NCBI GenBank assembly: GCA_017551705.1
Contig: JAFZLA010000018.1
Location: 1-64,000 of the forward strand
From: Treponema sp.
Lineage (GTDB): Bacteria > Spirochaetota > Spirochaetia > Treponematales > Treponemataceae
Length of the DNA: 64,000 bases
Direction: 5' to 3'
Position numbers and translations under genes: made by a program. Below the pieces are notes generated by a model, which was given only the letters and a program-made list of their open reading frames with translations, did not search any database and was not told the origin of the DNA. Position 1 is the first letter of the stretch, and each line of letters begins with the position of its first letter. This document shows, piece after piece, positions 47,463 through 55,667 of this stretch.

Positions 47463-47498
47463 GGCCTCCCTGATTTTATCTCAGGGAAGCCTTTTTTT
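47463..47498 (+). terminator. Intrinsic terminator of the rtcB-Ro60 unit
   Basis: GGC-c-TCCCTGA (47463-47473) with TCAGGGA-a-GCC (47481-47491), followed by T7. It closes the operon after Y-like RNA 4. Confidence 0.88.
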
Positions 47499-47554
47499 CG
47501 AAAAATTATTAGTTAAACTATTGTGACTTGTACCGGAGCGAACGCGGAGACACT

Positions 47555-49099
47555 TTATTTCTTGGAAACGCCGCGCTTAAAACAAAGCTTTAACTTTTGA
47601 TTTTTCGACTTAAGCTTTTTCTCTTCATAGCAAACAACACGCTCTTTCATAAGTTCAGAAATCGCTTTTTCTATTGACGAATTAAGTTTTTTGTAATTCA
47701 TCTTTTCGACAAGTTCGGAAGTTGGAAGCGAGCCTTCTTTTGCAAGCGTTTCAACTATCAGTTTTTTGATTTCTTCAAATGTTCTTCGCTTTGACGGAGC
47801 CGCATTTTTTATGCCGTTGTTTTTTTGTTTCGCGCCTTCAGGAAGAAAGTCTTTGTGAACGGGAATCTCGACTGTAAAGAATGAACGTTCCTTGTCTGTC
47901 TTAAACTTTGGAAGGCCAGATCCATTGTTCTTTAGCGAACGCAACATCGTTGGAATTCCTGTGTTGCGTCCTTCTATCAATTTCAACTCTTTTAGAAAAT
48001 CGCCGATTCTGCGGTTTCTGTATCGTTTTGAAACAAGACGGCATTTTTTCAAGTTCGCGTCAGTTATTGTTCTGTCAGGCCCCGGCAAACTTGTAATTTC
48101 CATCTTATCCGGCGTCACCATCACGGTTATAGGCTCGCCTATCTGATAGGACTTGTGATAGACTGCGTTGCTTAACGCCTCTTCAACGGCGGGATATGGA
48201 TAATTGTAAATTCTGTTCGCTTCCGCCTTGTTCTTTGATTTGCTGATCTTCTCTTTGATGATGTAATTCTTGATATAGTTTAAAGCGTCTTTAAGCTGGC
48301 GATTCAACGGCCCTGTAAAAATTTTTTCTGTCATCCCCTCACCGGTAGGATCGGGCTTGTCAACTACTTCTATTCTGGCATAAGGAAAAAAAGCGTCCGG
48401 TTTGTCGTTAAAGAACATCAAACCGACATTCAAAGGCTTTCTCAACTCTGGCGGACCGCCAATAATCCTCATATCGGTTCCTATTTCCTCAACGGAGCGC
48501 GAAAACGAATCTTGAACCAACTCGCTTTCAACTTCGGACAAGAATTCTTGTATCAAACTTGCCTTTAAATCAAAGACTTTGGCGCTGTAGTTCATCCGAT
48601 CGTCGTAGGGGATTGAATTGGCCAACAGCATCAATTCCTTTTCTTCAAGTTTGTTCGCGCGAATTGTATTTGACATTTTTCTGATGTAATACGCGTGTTC
48701 GCGCCGCGTATTTTTGGGAGCGTAAACTTGAACAGGCGCTTTGTACGGCCGAGCTTCTCCGCCAGGGCACCAAAGAACTATGATTTCTTTTCCTTCAAAT
48801 TGGGTTTGCTCAACGATTGGAATATATCGCGGCTCTATCAAGTTGCAGCATTGCAAAAGCTCTTTGTTTATGGTGTCGATTGAGCTCTTTTTTAAGCCTG
48901 AGATTGGCAGTTTTGGCATTCCATTTTTTTCCTCAATACCAATGACGATGTAGCCGCCACCCCAGTTATCTATGTCATTTGCGAAAGCGCAAATTGAATG
49001 AACTATGCTTTCAGGATTCCAATCCCTTTTGTAATCAATTCTTGTGTTTTCAACTACTTGCTGTCTAATTAAAGAATCAACGCTGATAGGCAAGGCCAT
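47555..49099 (-). CDS. AlbA_2/Schlafen-type ATP-binding regulator
   Basis: This protein has 514 residues. An N-terminal AlbA_2 (Schlafen-like) domain (residues 15-130: ENTRIDYKRDWNPESIVHSICAFAND, GGGYIVIGIEEKNG) is followed by an HATPase_c_4 module (300-390: YPYPAVEEALSNAVYHKSY, SLPGPDRTITD, GRNTGIPTM) and a C-terminal winged helix (TSELVEKMNYKKLNSSIEKAI). Such proteins are putative ATP-dependent transcription regulators; some Schlafen-type domains cut tRNA, which would fit the neighbouring repair genes but is speculative. It is convergent with the Ro60 unit. Confidence 0.82.
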   Translation of the reverse strand: MALPISVDSLIRQQVVENTRIDYKRDWNPESIVHSICAFANDIDNWGGGYIVIGIEEKNGMPKLPISGLKKSSIDTINKELLQCCNLIEPRYIPIVEQTQFEGKEIIVLWCPGGEARPYKAPVQVYAPKNTRREHAYYIRKMSNTIRANKLEEKELMLLANSIPYDDRMNYSAKVFDLKASLIQEFLSEVESELVQDSFSRSVEEIGTDMRIIGGPPELRKPLNVGLMFFNDKPDAFFPYARIEVVDKPDPTGEGMTEKIFTGPLNRQLKDALNYIKNYIIKEKISKSKNKAEANRIYNYPYPAVEEALSNAVYHKSYQIGEPITVMVTPDKMEITSLPGPDRTITDANLKKCRLVSKRYRNRRIGDFLKELKLIEGRNTGIPTMLRSLKNNGSGLPKFKTDKERSFFTVEIPVHKDFLPEGAKQKNNGIKNAAPSKRRTFEEIKKLIVETLAKEGSLPTSELVEKMNYKKLNSSIEKAISELMKERVVCYEEKKLKSKNQKLKLCFKRGVSKK

Positions 49100-49107
49100 T
49101 TATCTTC

Positions 49108-49166
49108 CCCCATTAACATACCCCATTAACATACCCCATTGTGAAAAAAGAGTAAAGGGGTATGTT
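49108..49166. promoter_or_regulatory. Tandem 13-bp operator of the AlbA_2 gene
   Basis: CCCCATTAACATA at 49108-49120 and again at 49121-49133, then CCCCATT (49134-49140), and the inverse GGGGTATGTT at 49157-49166. The sites start 9 bp before the ATG, so binding would block translation or transcription start. Autoregulation is likely. Confidence 0.7.
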
Positions 49167-49210
49167 GAATATGAAATTGATTGCGCAACTAAGTTAACAA
49201 ATTCCCCCAC

Positions 49211-49239
49211 TAGCAAAAGCGCGAAAACTGCGCTACAAT
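49211..49239 (+). promoter_or_regulatory. Promoter of the thrC-like gene
   Basis: A weak TAGCAA (49211-49216), 17 bp, TACAAT (49234-49239), then 6 nt to ATG 49246 with no Shine-Dalgarno sequence. Confidence 0.6.
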
Positions 49240-49245
49240 AGAACT

Positions 49246-50553
49246 ATGCGTTTTACCAGCACCAGAGACAAGAATGTGGACTCCAGCTTTTTGCAGGCGA
49301 TTATGGATTGCATGCCGCAGGACGGGGGCTTGTACGTTCCCGAAGGAAACGCGGACTTGCGCCGCTGGATTTTGTACACAAACGAAAAGACGACATTTGA
49401 CTCGATTGCGGGCGCGTTGACAAGCGCCTTTATCAATACAGAATTTTCCCCGATCATTTGCGAAACGACGGCGACAAAGGCTTTTCCTTTTGAGCCGGCG
49501 CTTAAGCGGCTGGACCAAAATTTGTTCACGCTGGAACTGTTCAACGGACCAACGGGCTGCCACCGCGACTACGGCATCTCTTTTTTGGCGGCGTGTTTGG
49601 AAACTATCCTGACGCTCAACGGCAAGACAGCAACCTTCCTTGACGTGACCAGCGGACTGCACGGAGCGTCGCTTTGCAGGCAGCTTAGAGGAAAGAGCAG
49701 GCTAAAGTCCGTCTTGATTTATCCAAAAGGAAGCGTACGCGGCTTGGAGCCAAGCGACCTTGTTTGGAACGGGGGGAACGTCTATCCTGTCGAAATCGAC
49801 GGAGACATTTCAGACTGCCGCCGCTTGATTCAAGAAATTTTTAGCGACAGGGAACTTGTTCAAAAATTCAACTTGACCGTCTCGACCACAGCCAACATCG
49901 GCCGACTTTTGCCGCAAGCGTTTTTTTACACTTACGCATTTTCCAGACTAAAGGACAAAGTGTCGGGCGACATTTACTACGCGATGGCGCCGGGCAATTA
50001 TTCCAACTTGGTGGCGGGCCTTTACAGCTGGCGACTTTCGCTCCCCCTGCGCGGCTTTATCGTTCCCACAAGCGGAGCCTTGGGAGCCGACGTAAAAGGC
50101 TATCCCATAATAACGGACTCCCTGGTCAAGATGAACGACCGCCCGCCTGTCAACGCCAGCGACCCCAGCAACTTGGAGCGCTTGGAAGACTTCTTTACCG
50201 ACTACTCGGCGATGATAAAAAGCTTTATCTATCCCGCAAAGGTTGACCAGGCCGCCGCCGAAAAAGCCGCGCAAGAATTGTACAAAAACTACGACATTAT
50301 CGCCGACGCGGAGACCGCGCAAGCGTACGCCGCCGCAAAAATAAAGAAAGACCTAAACGACGGCTCGGGCGACGCGGTTGTGTTGATTCAGCGCGACCAT
50401 CCGGCTTATTCGGCGGACTTTGTCCAACATTCGCTTGGAGAAAAAATCGCCGTTCCACAAAACATACAGGAAGTTTTGGCTCCCTTTGACTTAAAGAAGC
50501 CGCTTGCAAAAACAAAGCAAGACTTAGTCAAGATTTTGGAGCAAGTCCAATAA
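49246..50553 (+). CDS. Threonine synthase homologue lacking the PLP lysine
   Basis: This 435-residue protein is collinear with ThrC: TRDKN at the N-terminus, LELFNGPTGCHRDYG at 97-110, GGNVYPVEIDGD, IGRLLPQ, and PGNYSNLVAGL. In active enzymes the segment reads GPTxAFKD, with the Lys that binds pyridoxal phosphate. Here the residue is Arg107, and the nearby SGDTG motif reads SGLHG. The classical reaction (O-phosphohomoserine to threonine) is therefore doubtful unless chemistry is altered. Several insertions and deletions also occur in the C-terminal third. It starts the core region after the island. Confidence 0.85.
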   Translation: MRFTSTRDKNVDSSFLQAIMDCMPQDGGLYVPEGNADLRRWILYTNEKTTFDSIAGALTSAFINTEFSPIICETTATKAFPFEPALKRLDQNLFTLELFNGPTGCHRDYGISFLAACLETILTLNGKTATFLDVTSGLHGASLCRQLRGKSRLKSVLIYPKGSVRGLEPSDLVWNGGNVYPVEIDGDISDCRRLIQEIFSDRELVQKFNLTVSTTANIGRLLPQAFFYTYAFSRLKDKVSGDIYYAMAPGNYSNLVAGLYSWRLSLPLRGFIVPTSGALGADVKGYPIITDSLVKMNDRPPVNASDPSNLERLEDFFTDYSAMIKSFIYPAKVDQAAAEKAAQELYKNYDIIADAETAQAYAAAKIKKDLNDGSGDAVVLIQRDHPAYSADFVQHSLGEKIAVPQNIQEVLAPFDLKKPLAKTKQDLVKILEQVQ

Positions 50554-51174
50554 TTGGTCAAAGCGGTCAATCCGCGCGTCAAATTTTTGGACGCTTCCAA
50601 AGCCGTAACTAGCCCAAACAAATTTTACTCCTGCCTCACGGCAAGCGTCCGCGTCGCCTTGAGTGTCGCCGACATAAACCGGCGCCTTTATTGAATTCCG
50701 TTCCACCAAAAGACGAATATTGTCTGCCTTGCATTTCTTTGTGTCGCCGTAACATTCGTGGTCACGAATAAAATTTTCGATTAAATTTTTGCGCATCGTA
50801 AGCTCGATGTAGCCGCTCTGGCAGTTTGAGACGATGTAAAGGCCAAAGCGCTCCGAAAGTTTTTGTATCGTTTCGCGAACGGCTGGGTAAGTTATGTCGT
50901 CTTGGTTTTGCGCCAGAGCGATTTGTTCCTGCCTGCAACATTCTTTCATCAAAACATTTTTTTGTTCTTGGGTAAGCGCCGGCCACAAGTCGTCTGCGAT
51001 GGCGTTCATCGTCTTTCCAAATTCTTTTTGCAAGAGCGCGGGATTTGTCTTTGGGGCGGGATAGCCCAAATCGTCAATGGCCTTGTTCCACGCGCCAGAC
51101 ACCACGCCTGTCGTGTTCCACAAGGTTCCGTCTATGTCCAATATGATTCCGTCGGTTTTAATTTTTGAATCCAT
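50524..51174 (-). CDS. HAD-family phosphatase (phosphoglycolate phosphatase-like)
   Basis: This 216-residue protein has HAD motif I DIDGTLW, motif II YIVSNC, motif III Lys in DTKKCKADNIR and motif IV VYVGDTQGDADAC. A helical cap (residues 20-90) puts it in subfamily I with Gph-like enzymes. The substrate is open. Its 3' end overlaps the convergent thrC-like gene by 30 bp. Confidence 0.88.
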   Translation of the reverse strand: MDSKIKTDGIILDIDGTLWNTTGVVSGAWNKAIDDLGYPAPKTNPALLQKEFGKTMNAIADDLWPALTQEQKNVLMKECCRQEQIALAQNQDDITYPAVRETIQKLSERFGLYIVSNCQSGYIELTMRKNLIENFIRDHECYGDTKKCKADNIRLLVERNSIKAPVYVGDTQGDADACREAGVKFVWASYGFGSVQKFDARIDRFDQLLDLLQNLD

Positions 51175-51198
51175 TCCGCGATGATAGAATAAAAGCGA

Positions 51199-51227
51199 TT
51201 GAAAAGCAATAGCCCTTTCAGTATAAT
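51199..51227 (+). promoter_or_regulatory. Promoter of the trxB operon
   Basis: TTGAAA (51199-51204), 17 bp, TATAAT (51222-51227), then GGAAGA and ATG 51234. One of the clearest leaderless starts in the window. Confidence 0.8.
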
Positions 51228-51233
51228 GGAAGA

Positions 51234-52181
51234 ATGAGCGAAAATGTCCAAAACGAATTTGACTTTATTTCTGTCGGAGCGGGAGCGGCCGGCTTGGCGG
51301 CGGTTCAATACGCGGCTCGGTCGGGCCTAAGCGCGCTGGCCTTGGACATTTCGATGGCGGGCGGCCAAGTTCTAAAAATCGCGGGGCTCGAAAACTATCC
51401 CGGCGTTTTTCCCGCCGCAAACGGCTACGCGCTAATCCAAACCATGCAGGAACAAGCCAAAGCCTTTGGCGCGGAGGTCGCAAGCGCGCAAGTAAAATCG
51501 ATAGACAAAATTCAAAATAAATTCAAGCTTGAAACCAGCAAGGGCCAATACTTTGCCAAGGCCGTCGTTTTGGCAACCGGAGCCGAGCACAGAAAGTTGA
51601 ACGTCCCGGGCGAAAAAGAATTTGAAGGCCGCGGCGTAAGCTACTGCGCGGTTTGCGACGGCCCGCTTTTTAGAAACAAAACAATTTTTGTAGTGGGCGG
51701 AGGAGACGCGGCTTGCGACGAAGCCAACTATCTTTCGCAGCTGGCCGACAAAGTTTATTTGGTCCACCGCCGCGACCAATTGCGCGCGCAAAAAGCCGTG
51801 GCCGACCGCGTTTTGGCCAATCCCAAAATCTCGGTATTGTGGAACAGCGTCGTCACCCAAATCTTGGGCGAACAAAAAATCTCCGCCGTCGTTTTGCAAA
51901 ACACGCAAACTGGCGCGACAACACAAATGCCTTGTGACGCGCTTTTTGTAAGCGTTGGAATGGTTCCTCAAACGGAGCTGCTTTCTATGCTAAAAACTGA
52001 CCCGGCCGGCTACATCGTCACCGACGAAAAAATGCAGACAGCCATTCCCGGCCTTTACGCGGCTGGCGACGTTCGCTCAAAGCCTTTCCGCCAAGTTGTC
52101 ACAGCCGTAAGCGACGGAGCGATCGCGGCCTACGAAGCGGCGGCCTACATCCGCGCTCTTGAACAAGGCGGCGCAAAATGA
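51234..52181 (+). CDS. trxB: Thioredoxin reductase
   Basis: This 315-residue FAD enzyme passes electrons from NADPH to thioredoxin. FAD motif FISVGAGAAGLAAVQYAARSG, active-site CAVCDG near residue 138, NADPH motif VVGGGDAACDEANYL, and the terminal GLYAAGDVRSKPFRQV. Its partner TrxA is encoded at 27511. The stop overlaps the start of nagZ (ATGA). Confidence 0.95.
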   Translation: MSENVQNEFDFISVGAGAAGLAAVQYAARSGLSALALDISMAGGQVLKIAGLENYPGVFPAANGYALIQTMQEQAKAFGAEVASAQVKSIDKIQNKFKLETSKGQYFAKAVVLATGAEHRKLNVPGEKEFEGRGVSYCAVCDGPLFRNKTIFVVGGGDAACDEANYLSQLADKVYLVHRRDQLRAQKAVADRVLANPKISVLWNSVVTQILGEQKISAVVLQNTQTGATTQMPCDALFVSVGMVPQTELLSMLKTDPAGYIVTDEKMQTAIPGLYAAGDVRSKPFRQVVTAVSDGAIAAYEAAAYIRALEQGGAK

Positions 52182-53890
52182 AACTTTTTGCAAGCCTAAA
52201 AACGCCGCGCCGCTTTTTTACCTTAGCGCTTTTCATTGCCTCAACGCTGGTCGCCCCGCGCGCCGCGCTCGCGCAAAACGACATAAACTTTTGGAGCGAC
52301 TACCCCAACGAAGAGCTTGCCGACGCGCTTGTCGCCCGAATGAGCGACGAAGAATTGTATTCGCAAATCCTTATGTTCGGCTGGGCGGGCGCGGAGCCTA
52401 GCGAACTGTTGAACGAATGGGTTTTGGCGCGCGGCTTGGGAAGCGTAAAAGTTTTTGGCTGGAACACCGACAACACTACGCTTGTGGCGCGCTCGGTAAA
52501 GGCGCTGCAAGAAAAAGCCCAGCGCCGCAAATTGCAAATTCCGCTTTTTGTCGCCACCGACCAAGAGGGCGGCTGGATCCGCCACGTAAAGGGCAACACC
52601 AGCATCACGCCCGGAAACTTGGCCATCGGCGCCAGCGGCTATCCTTACGACGCTTATTATTCGGGCTACTACATAAACCGAGAAATCGCCGCGCTTGGAA
52701 TCAACATGAACTTCGCGCCGACAATCGATTTGTACACCGACAAAAATTCTTCGATAATTGGAACCCGTTCCTTTGGCGAGAACGCTCGCGACGCGGGAAT
52801 CCTTGGAGCGGCCTGGGCAAAGGGCTGCCTTGACGCTGGCGTAATTCCGACTGCAAAACATTTTCCCGGCCACGGCGACACGCAAAACGACTCGCACATT
52901 TTTTTGCCAAGCATAAACATCGACCAAAAAACTTTCGAAAACCGCGAGCTTGTTCCTTTTAAATATTTGATAAAGAACGACGTTCCCGCCATAATGAGCG
53001 GCCACCTAAGCTTTCCGCAACTTCGTCCCAACGGAGAGCCGGCCAGTTTGAGCGAATATTTTTTGACGGACATTTTGCGAAAGCAGCTTGGCTACAAGGG
53101 CTTGATAATCACCGACGACATGATGATGAACGGAGCCACGATGTACGCGGGCTCTGTTTCGCGCGCCTTTAAGATGGCGATCGACGCGGGCAACGACATC
53201 GTGATTTCTTCGACAACCGCGCAGCTTGACGAGCTCCTTTGGACAAACGTCTTGGCCTCGATGAAGCGCGACCCCGAATTTAAAAAGAAAGTTGTGACCG
53301 CCGCGCGCCGCGTAATTCTTTCAAAACTAAATTACTACAAAGGAAAGAACACCGCTCCCCTCTACCCAGACGAAAATGCGATTGACCAGCGCATTCCTGA
53401 CAAAGAAGGCCAAAAATTTTTCCTTGACCAAGCCTGCCGCTCGATTACCGCCGCGCGCAAAAAGTCGCTTCCGTTCACACGCGAAAGCGCCGGAAAAGTT
53501 TTGCTTTGCGGAAGCGAGCCGCAATTCTTTAAGGCTGGAAAAGAGCGCTGGCCGTCAAGCGGCGAGTTCCGCTTTAACTACGCGCTTGGACCAAACGAAA
53601 CGCAATGGGCCGCCCAAAACATTCCGCAGACGGCGCAGGCCTACGACACAATCATAATGTGCGTGGCAGACCAAAATTCAGCGGCGGTCGCAAGGGCGCT
53701 AAAGCCGCTTGCCGGCCGCGGAAAAAAGATTGTGATTTTTGCGATTATGTCGCCGGTGTTGGTTGACGACTTTGACTGGGCTGACACAGTTCTGTTAGGC
53801 TACAGCTATTCGCCCTACGCGCTTGAGGCGCTTGTGGGAGCGGCCGCCGGCGAATTTGACCCGCCAGGAGCGGAACCGATTTCAAAATGA
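52178..53890 (+). CDS. GH3 beta-N-acetylhexosaminidase-like glycosidase
   Basis: This 570-residue exported protein (signal peptide to about residue 33) has a GH3 catalytic domain: ATDQEGGWIRHV, AKHFPGHGDTQNDSH with the NagZ-type His-Asp pair, and TDDMMMNGA with the nucleophile Asp. A C-terminal domain (residues 415-570) resembles GH3_C. It is the NagZ family, releasing GlcNAc from glycans or muropeptides; the secreted form and second domain suggest environmental glycans. It is coupled to trxB and to the next gene by ATGA overlaps. Confidence 0.88.
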   Translation: MKLFASLKTPRRFFTLALFIASTLVAPRAALAQNDINFWSDYPNEELADALVARMSDEELYSQILMFGWAGAEPSELLNEWVLARGLGSVKVFGWNTDNTTLVARSVKALQEKAQRRKLQIPLFVATDQEGGWIRHVKGNTSITPGNLAIGASGYPYDAYYSGYYINREIAALGINMNFAPTIDLYTDKNSSIIGTRSFGENARDAGILGAAWAKGCLDAGVIPTAKHFPGHGDTQNDSHIFLPSINIDQKTFENRELVPFKYLIKNDVPAIMSGHLSFPQLRPNGEPASLSEYFLTDILRKQLGYKGLIITDDMMMNGATMYAGSVSRAFKMAIDAGNDIVISSTTAQLDELLWTNVLASMKRDPEFKKKVVTAARRVILSKLNYYKGKNTAPLYPDENAIDQRIPDKEGQKFFLDQACRSITAARKKSLPFTRESAGKVLLCGSEPQFFKAGKERWPSSGEFRFNYALGPNETQWAAQNIPQTAQAYDTIIMCVADQNSAAVARALKPLAGRGKKIVIFAIMSPVLVDDFDWADTVLLGYSYSPYALEALVGAAAGEFDPPGAEPISK

Positions 53891-55635
53891 CTTACGATTT
53901 GAGCGTCATCATAAAGGCGCAAGAGGAAGGCGATAAAAACCTGCTCTCAAAAAAACTGAACGCGGAGCTGCGCAAAAAATATTCCGGAAGCGAGCGCGCC
54001 GAATTTGTCTTTGTAAAAAAATCGGTGGACGCGCGGCACGGCCAGTTAAAGCTTTGCTTGCGCTACAAAGCGTATGTCGGCCAAGAACCGCCCAAAGCCC
54101 AAAAAGAATTTTCGTGGCGCAAAGCGGACGGCTCAAAAAAAATCGTCATAGTCGGAAGCGGCCCCGCCGGACTTTTTGCAGCGCTCAAACTTTTGGAAGG
54201 CGGCATTAAGCCCGTCATAATCGAGCGCGGAAAGCCCGCCCCGGACCGCAAGCGCGACATCGCGGCCATAAGCGTCAAAGGAATCGTTGACGCTGACAGC
54301 AATTACTGCTTTGGCGAAGGCGGGGCCGGCACTTTTAGCGACGGAAAGCTTTACACACGCAGCGACAAACGCGGTAACATCGGCGAAGTTTTGCAAACCT
54401 TTGTCCACTTTGGAGCCGACCCAAAAATTTTGACCGACGCTCATCCCCACATCGGAACCAACAAGCTTCCGCAAATAATCCAAAACATGCGCGCCAAAAT
54501 CATCGAGCTCGGCGGCGAGTTCCACTTTGAGAGCCGCGTCGTCGATTTTATTATTGAAGGAAAGCCCAAAAACGAAGGAGGCGGCCCCGATTCTGGGCTT
54601 GCCGCAATCCGCGACGTAAAGGCGCAAACTGCGGACGGACCAAAAGACTTCTTGGCCGACGCGGTGATTTTGGCCACAGGACATTCCGCCGCCGACATTT
54701 ACGAGCTGCTTGCAAAAGCCGCGCCCGAATCCTTGGAAGCAAAAACCTTTGCCGTCGGCGTCCGCGTGGAACACCCGCGCGAATTGATTGACAAAATTCA
54801 ATATCACGGAAAACGGAACGAGGCTGGTCTTGGAGCGGCCGAATACAGGCTTACGGCGCAAGTCGACGGGCGCGGCGTTTATTCGTTTTGCATGTGTCCC
54901 GGGGGCTTTGTCGTTCCGTCCGCGACAGGCCCAGAGGAAATTGTGGTCAACGGAATGAGCGCCGCCGAGCGCAACTCCGCTTGGTCCAACGCGGCGATTG
55001 TGGTGGAGACACGCCCGGAGGACATAGCGACAATCGCGGGCCAGGTTGGCGAGGCGGCGGGCAGTTTTGGTCTTGCAAACAGTTCCGGCGGCGCGAGTTT
55101 TGGGCTTGCGGGCAGTCCAGTTGCGGGCGGCCCGCTAACGGGCTTGCACTTTAGGTCGTGGCTGGAGCGGGAGACTTACGCGCATGGCGGCGCCAGTCTT
55201 GGGCTTGCGGGCAATTCAGGCGCCCCCAATTCTGGGCTTGCAAACCCCAACGCGGCTCCGGCGCAGCGGCTTGTGGACTTTTTGGCCGGCCGCGACAGTT
55301 CCAGCTTGCCCAAATCAAGCTACACGCCGGGAGTAGTCGCAAGCCGTCTTGACCAATGGCTCCCCCCGTTCATTGCGGAACGGCTAAAAGCGGCCTTCCA
55401 ACAGTTCGACAAAAACATGAAGGGCTTTGTTTGCCCCGACGCGCTCCTGATCGCTAGCGAAACCCGCACCTCAACCCCCGTCCGCATCAAGCGCGACAAG
55501 CAAAGCCTTGAGTGCCAGGGCCTAGCGAACCTCTACCCTGCGGGCGAAGGAAGCGGTTGGTCCGGCGGAATCGTGTCCAGCGCGATGGACGGCCAAAATT
55601 GCGCCCAAAGAATTCTTGAAAAAATTTCTTGCTAA
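53887..55635 (+). CDS. FAD-dependent oxidoreductase (COG2509 type) with repeat-derived insert
   Basis: This 582-residue protein has a Rossmann FAD motif VIVGSGPAGLFAALKLLEGG at residues 88-107, preceded by the N-terminal RNA-binding-like part of COG2509 proteins. Other family segments: YCFGEGGAGTFSDGKLYTR, PHIGTNKLPQII, LATGHSAADIYELL, and the end GLYPAGEGSGWSGGI-type NLYPAGEGSGWSGGIV. Residues 390-465 hold Gly/Ser/Ala stretches (SFGLANSSGG, SFGLAGSPVAGG, SLGLAGNSGAPNSGLANPN) that look inserted and match the dispersed TTTTGGGCTTGC repeat. The reaction is not established for this family. Confidence 0.85.
   Translation: MTYDLSVIIKAQEEGDKNLLSKKLNAELRKKYSGSERAEFVFVKKSVDARHGQLKLCLRYKAYVGQEPPKAQKEFSWRKADGSKKIVIVGSGPAGLFAALKLLEGGIKPVIIERGKPAPDRKRDIAAISVKGIVDADSNYCFGEGGAGTFSDGKLYTRSDKRGNIGEVLQTFVHFGADPKILTDAHPHIGTNKLPQIIQNMRAKIIELGGEFHFESRVVDFIIEGKPKNEGGGPDSGLAAIRDVKAQTADGPKDFLADAVILATGHSAADIYELLAKAAPESLEAKTFAVGVRVEHPRELIDKIQYHGKRNEAGLGAAEYRLTAQVDGRGVYSFCMCPGGFVVPSATGPEEIVVNGMSAAERNSAWSNAAIVVETRPEDIATIAGQVGEAAGSFGLANSSGGASFGLAGSPVAGGPLTGLHFRSWLERETYAHGGASLGLAGNSGAPNSGLANPNAAPAQRLVDFLAGRDSSSLPKSSYTPGVVASRLDQWLPPFIAERLKAAFQQFDKNMKGFVCPDALLIASETRTSTPVRIKRDKQSLECQGLANLYPAGEGSGWSGGIVSSAMDGQNCAQRILEKISC
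55060..55260. repeat. Dispersed repeat cluster in the FAD oxidoreductase gene
   Basis: On the plus strand: AGTTTTGGTCTTGC, AGTTTTGGGCTTGC, AGTCTTGGGCTTGC and ATTCTGGGCTTGC, with a further copy near 54592. Here the gene reads the repeat in the opposite sense to birA and the ABC-F gene, giving FGLA rather than SQAQ. Confidence 0.75.
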
Positions 55636-55667
55636 AACCGCTCCGCTTGCGCTATAATAGTTCTATT

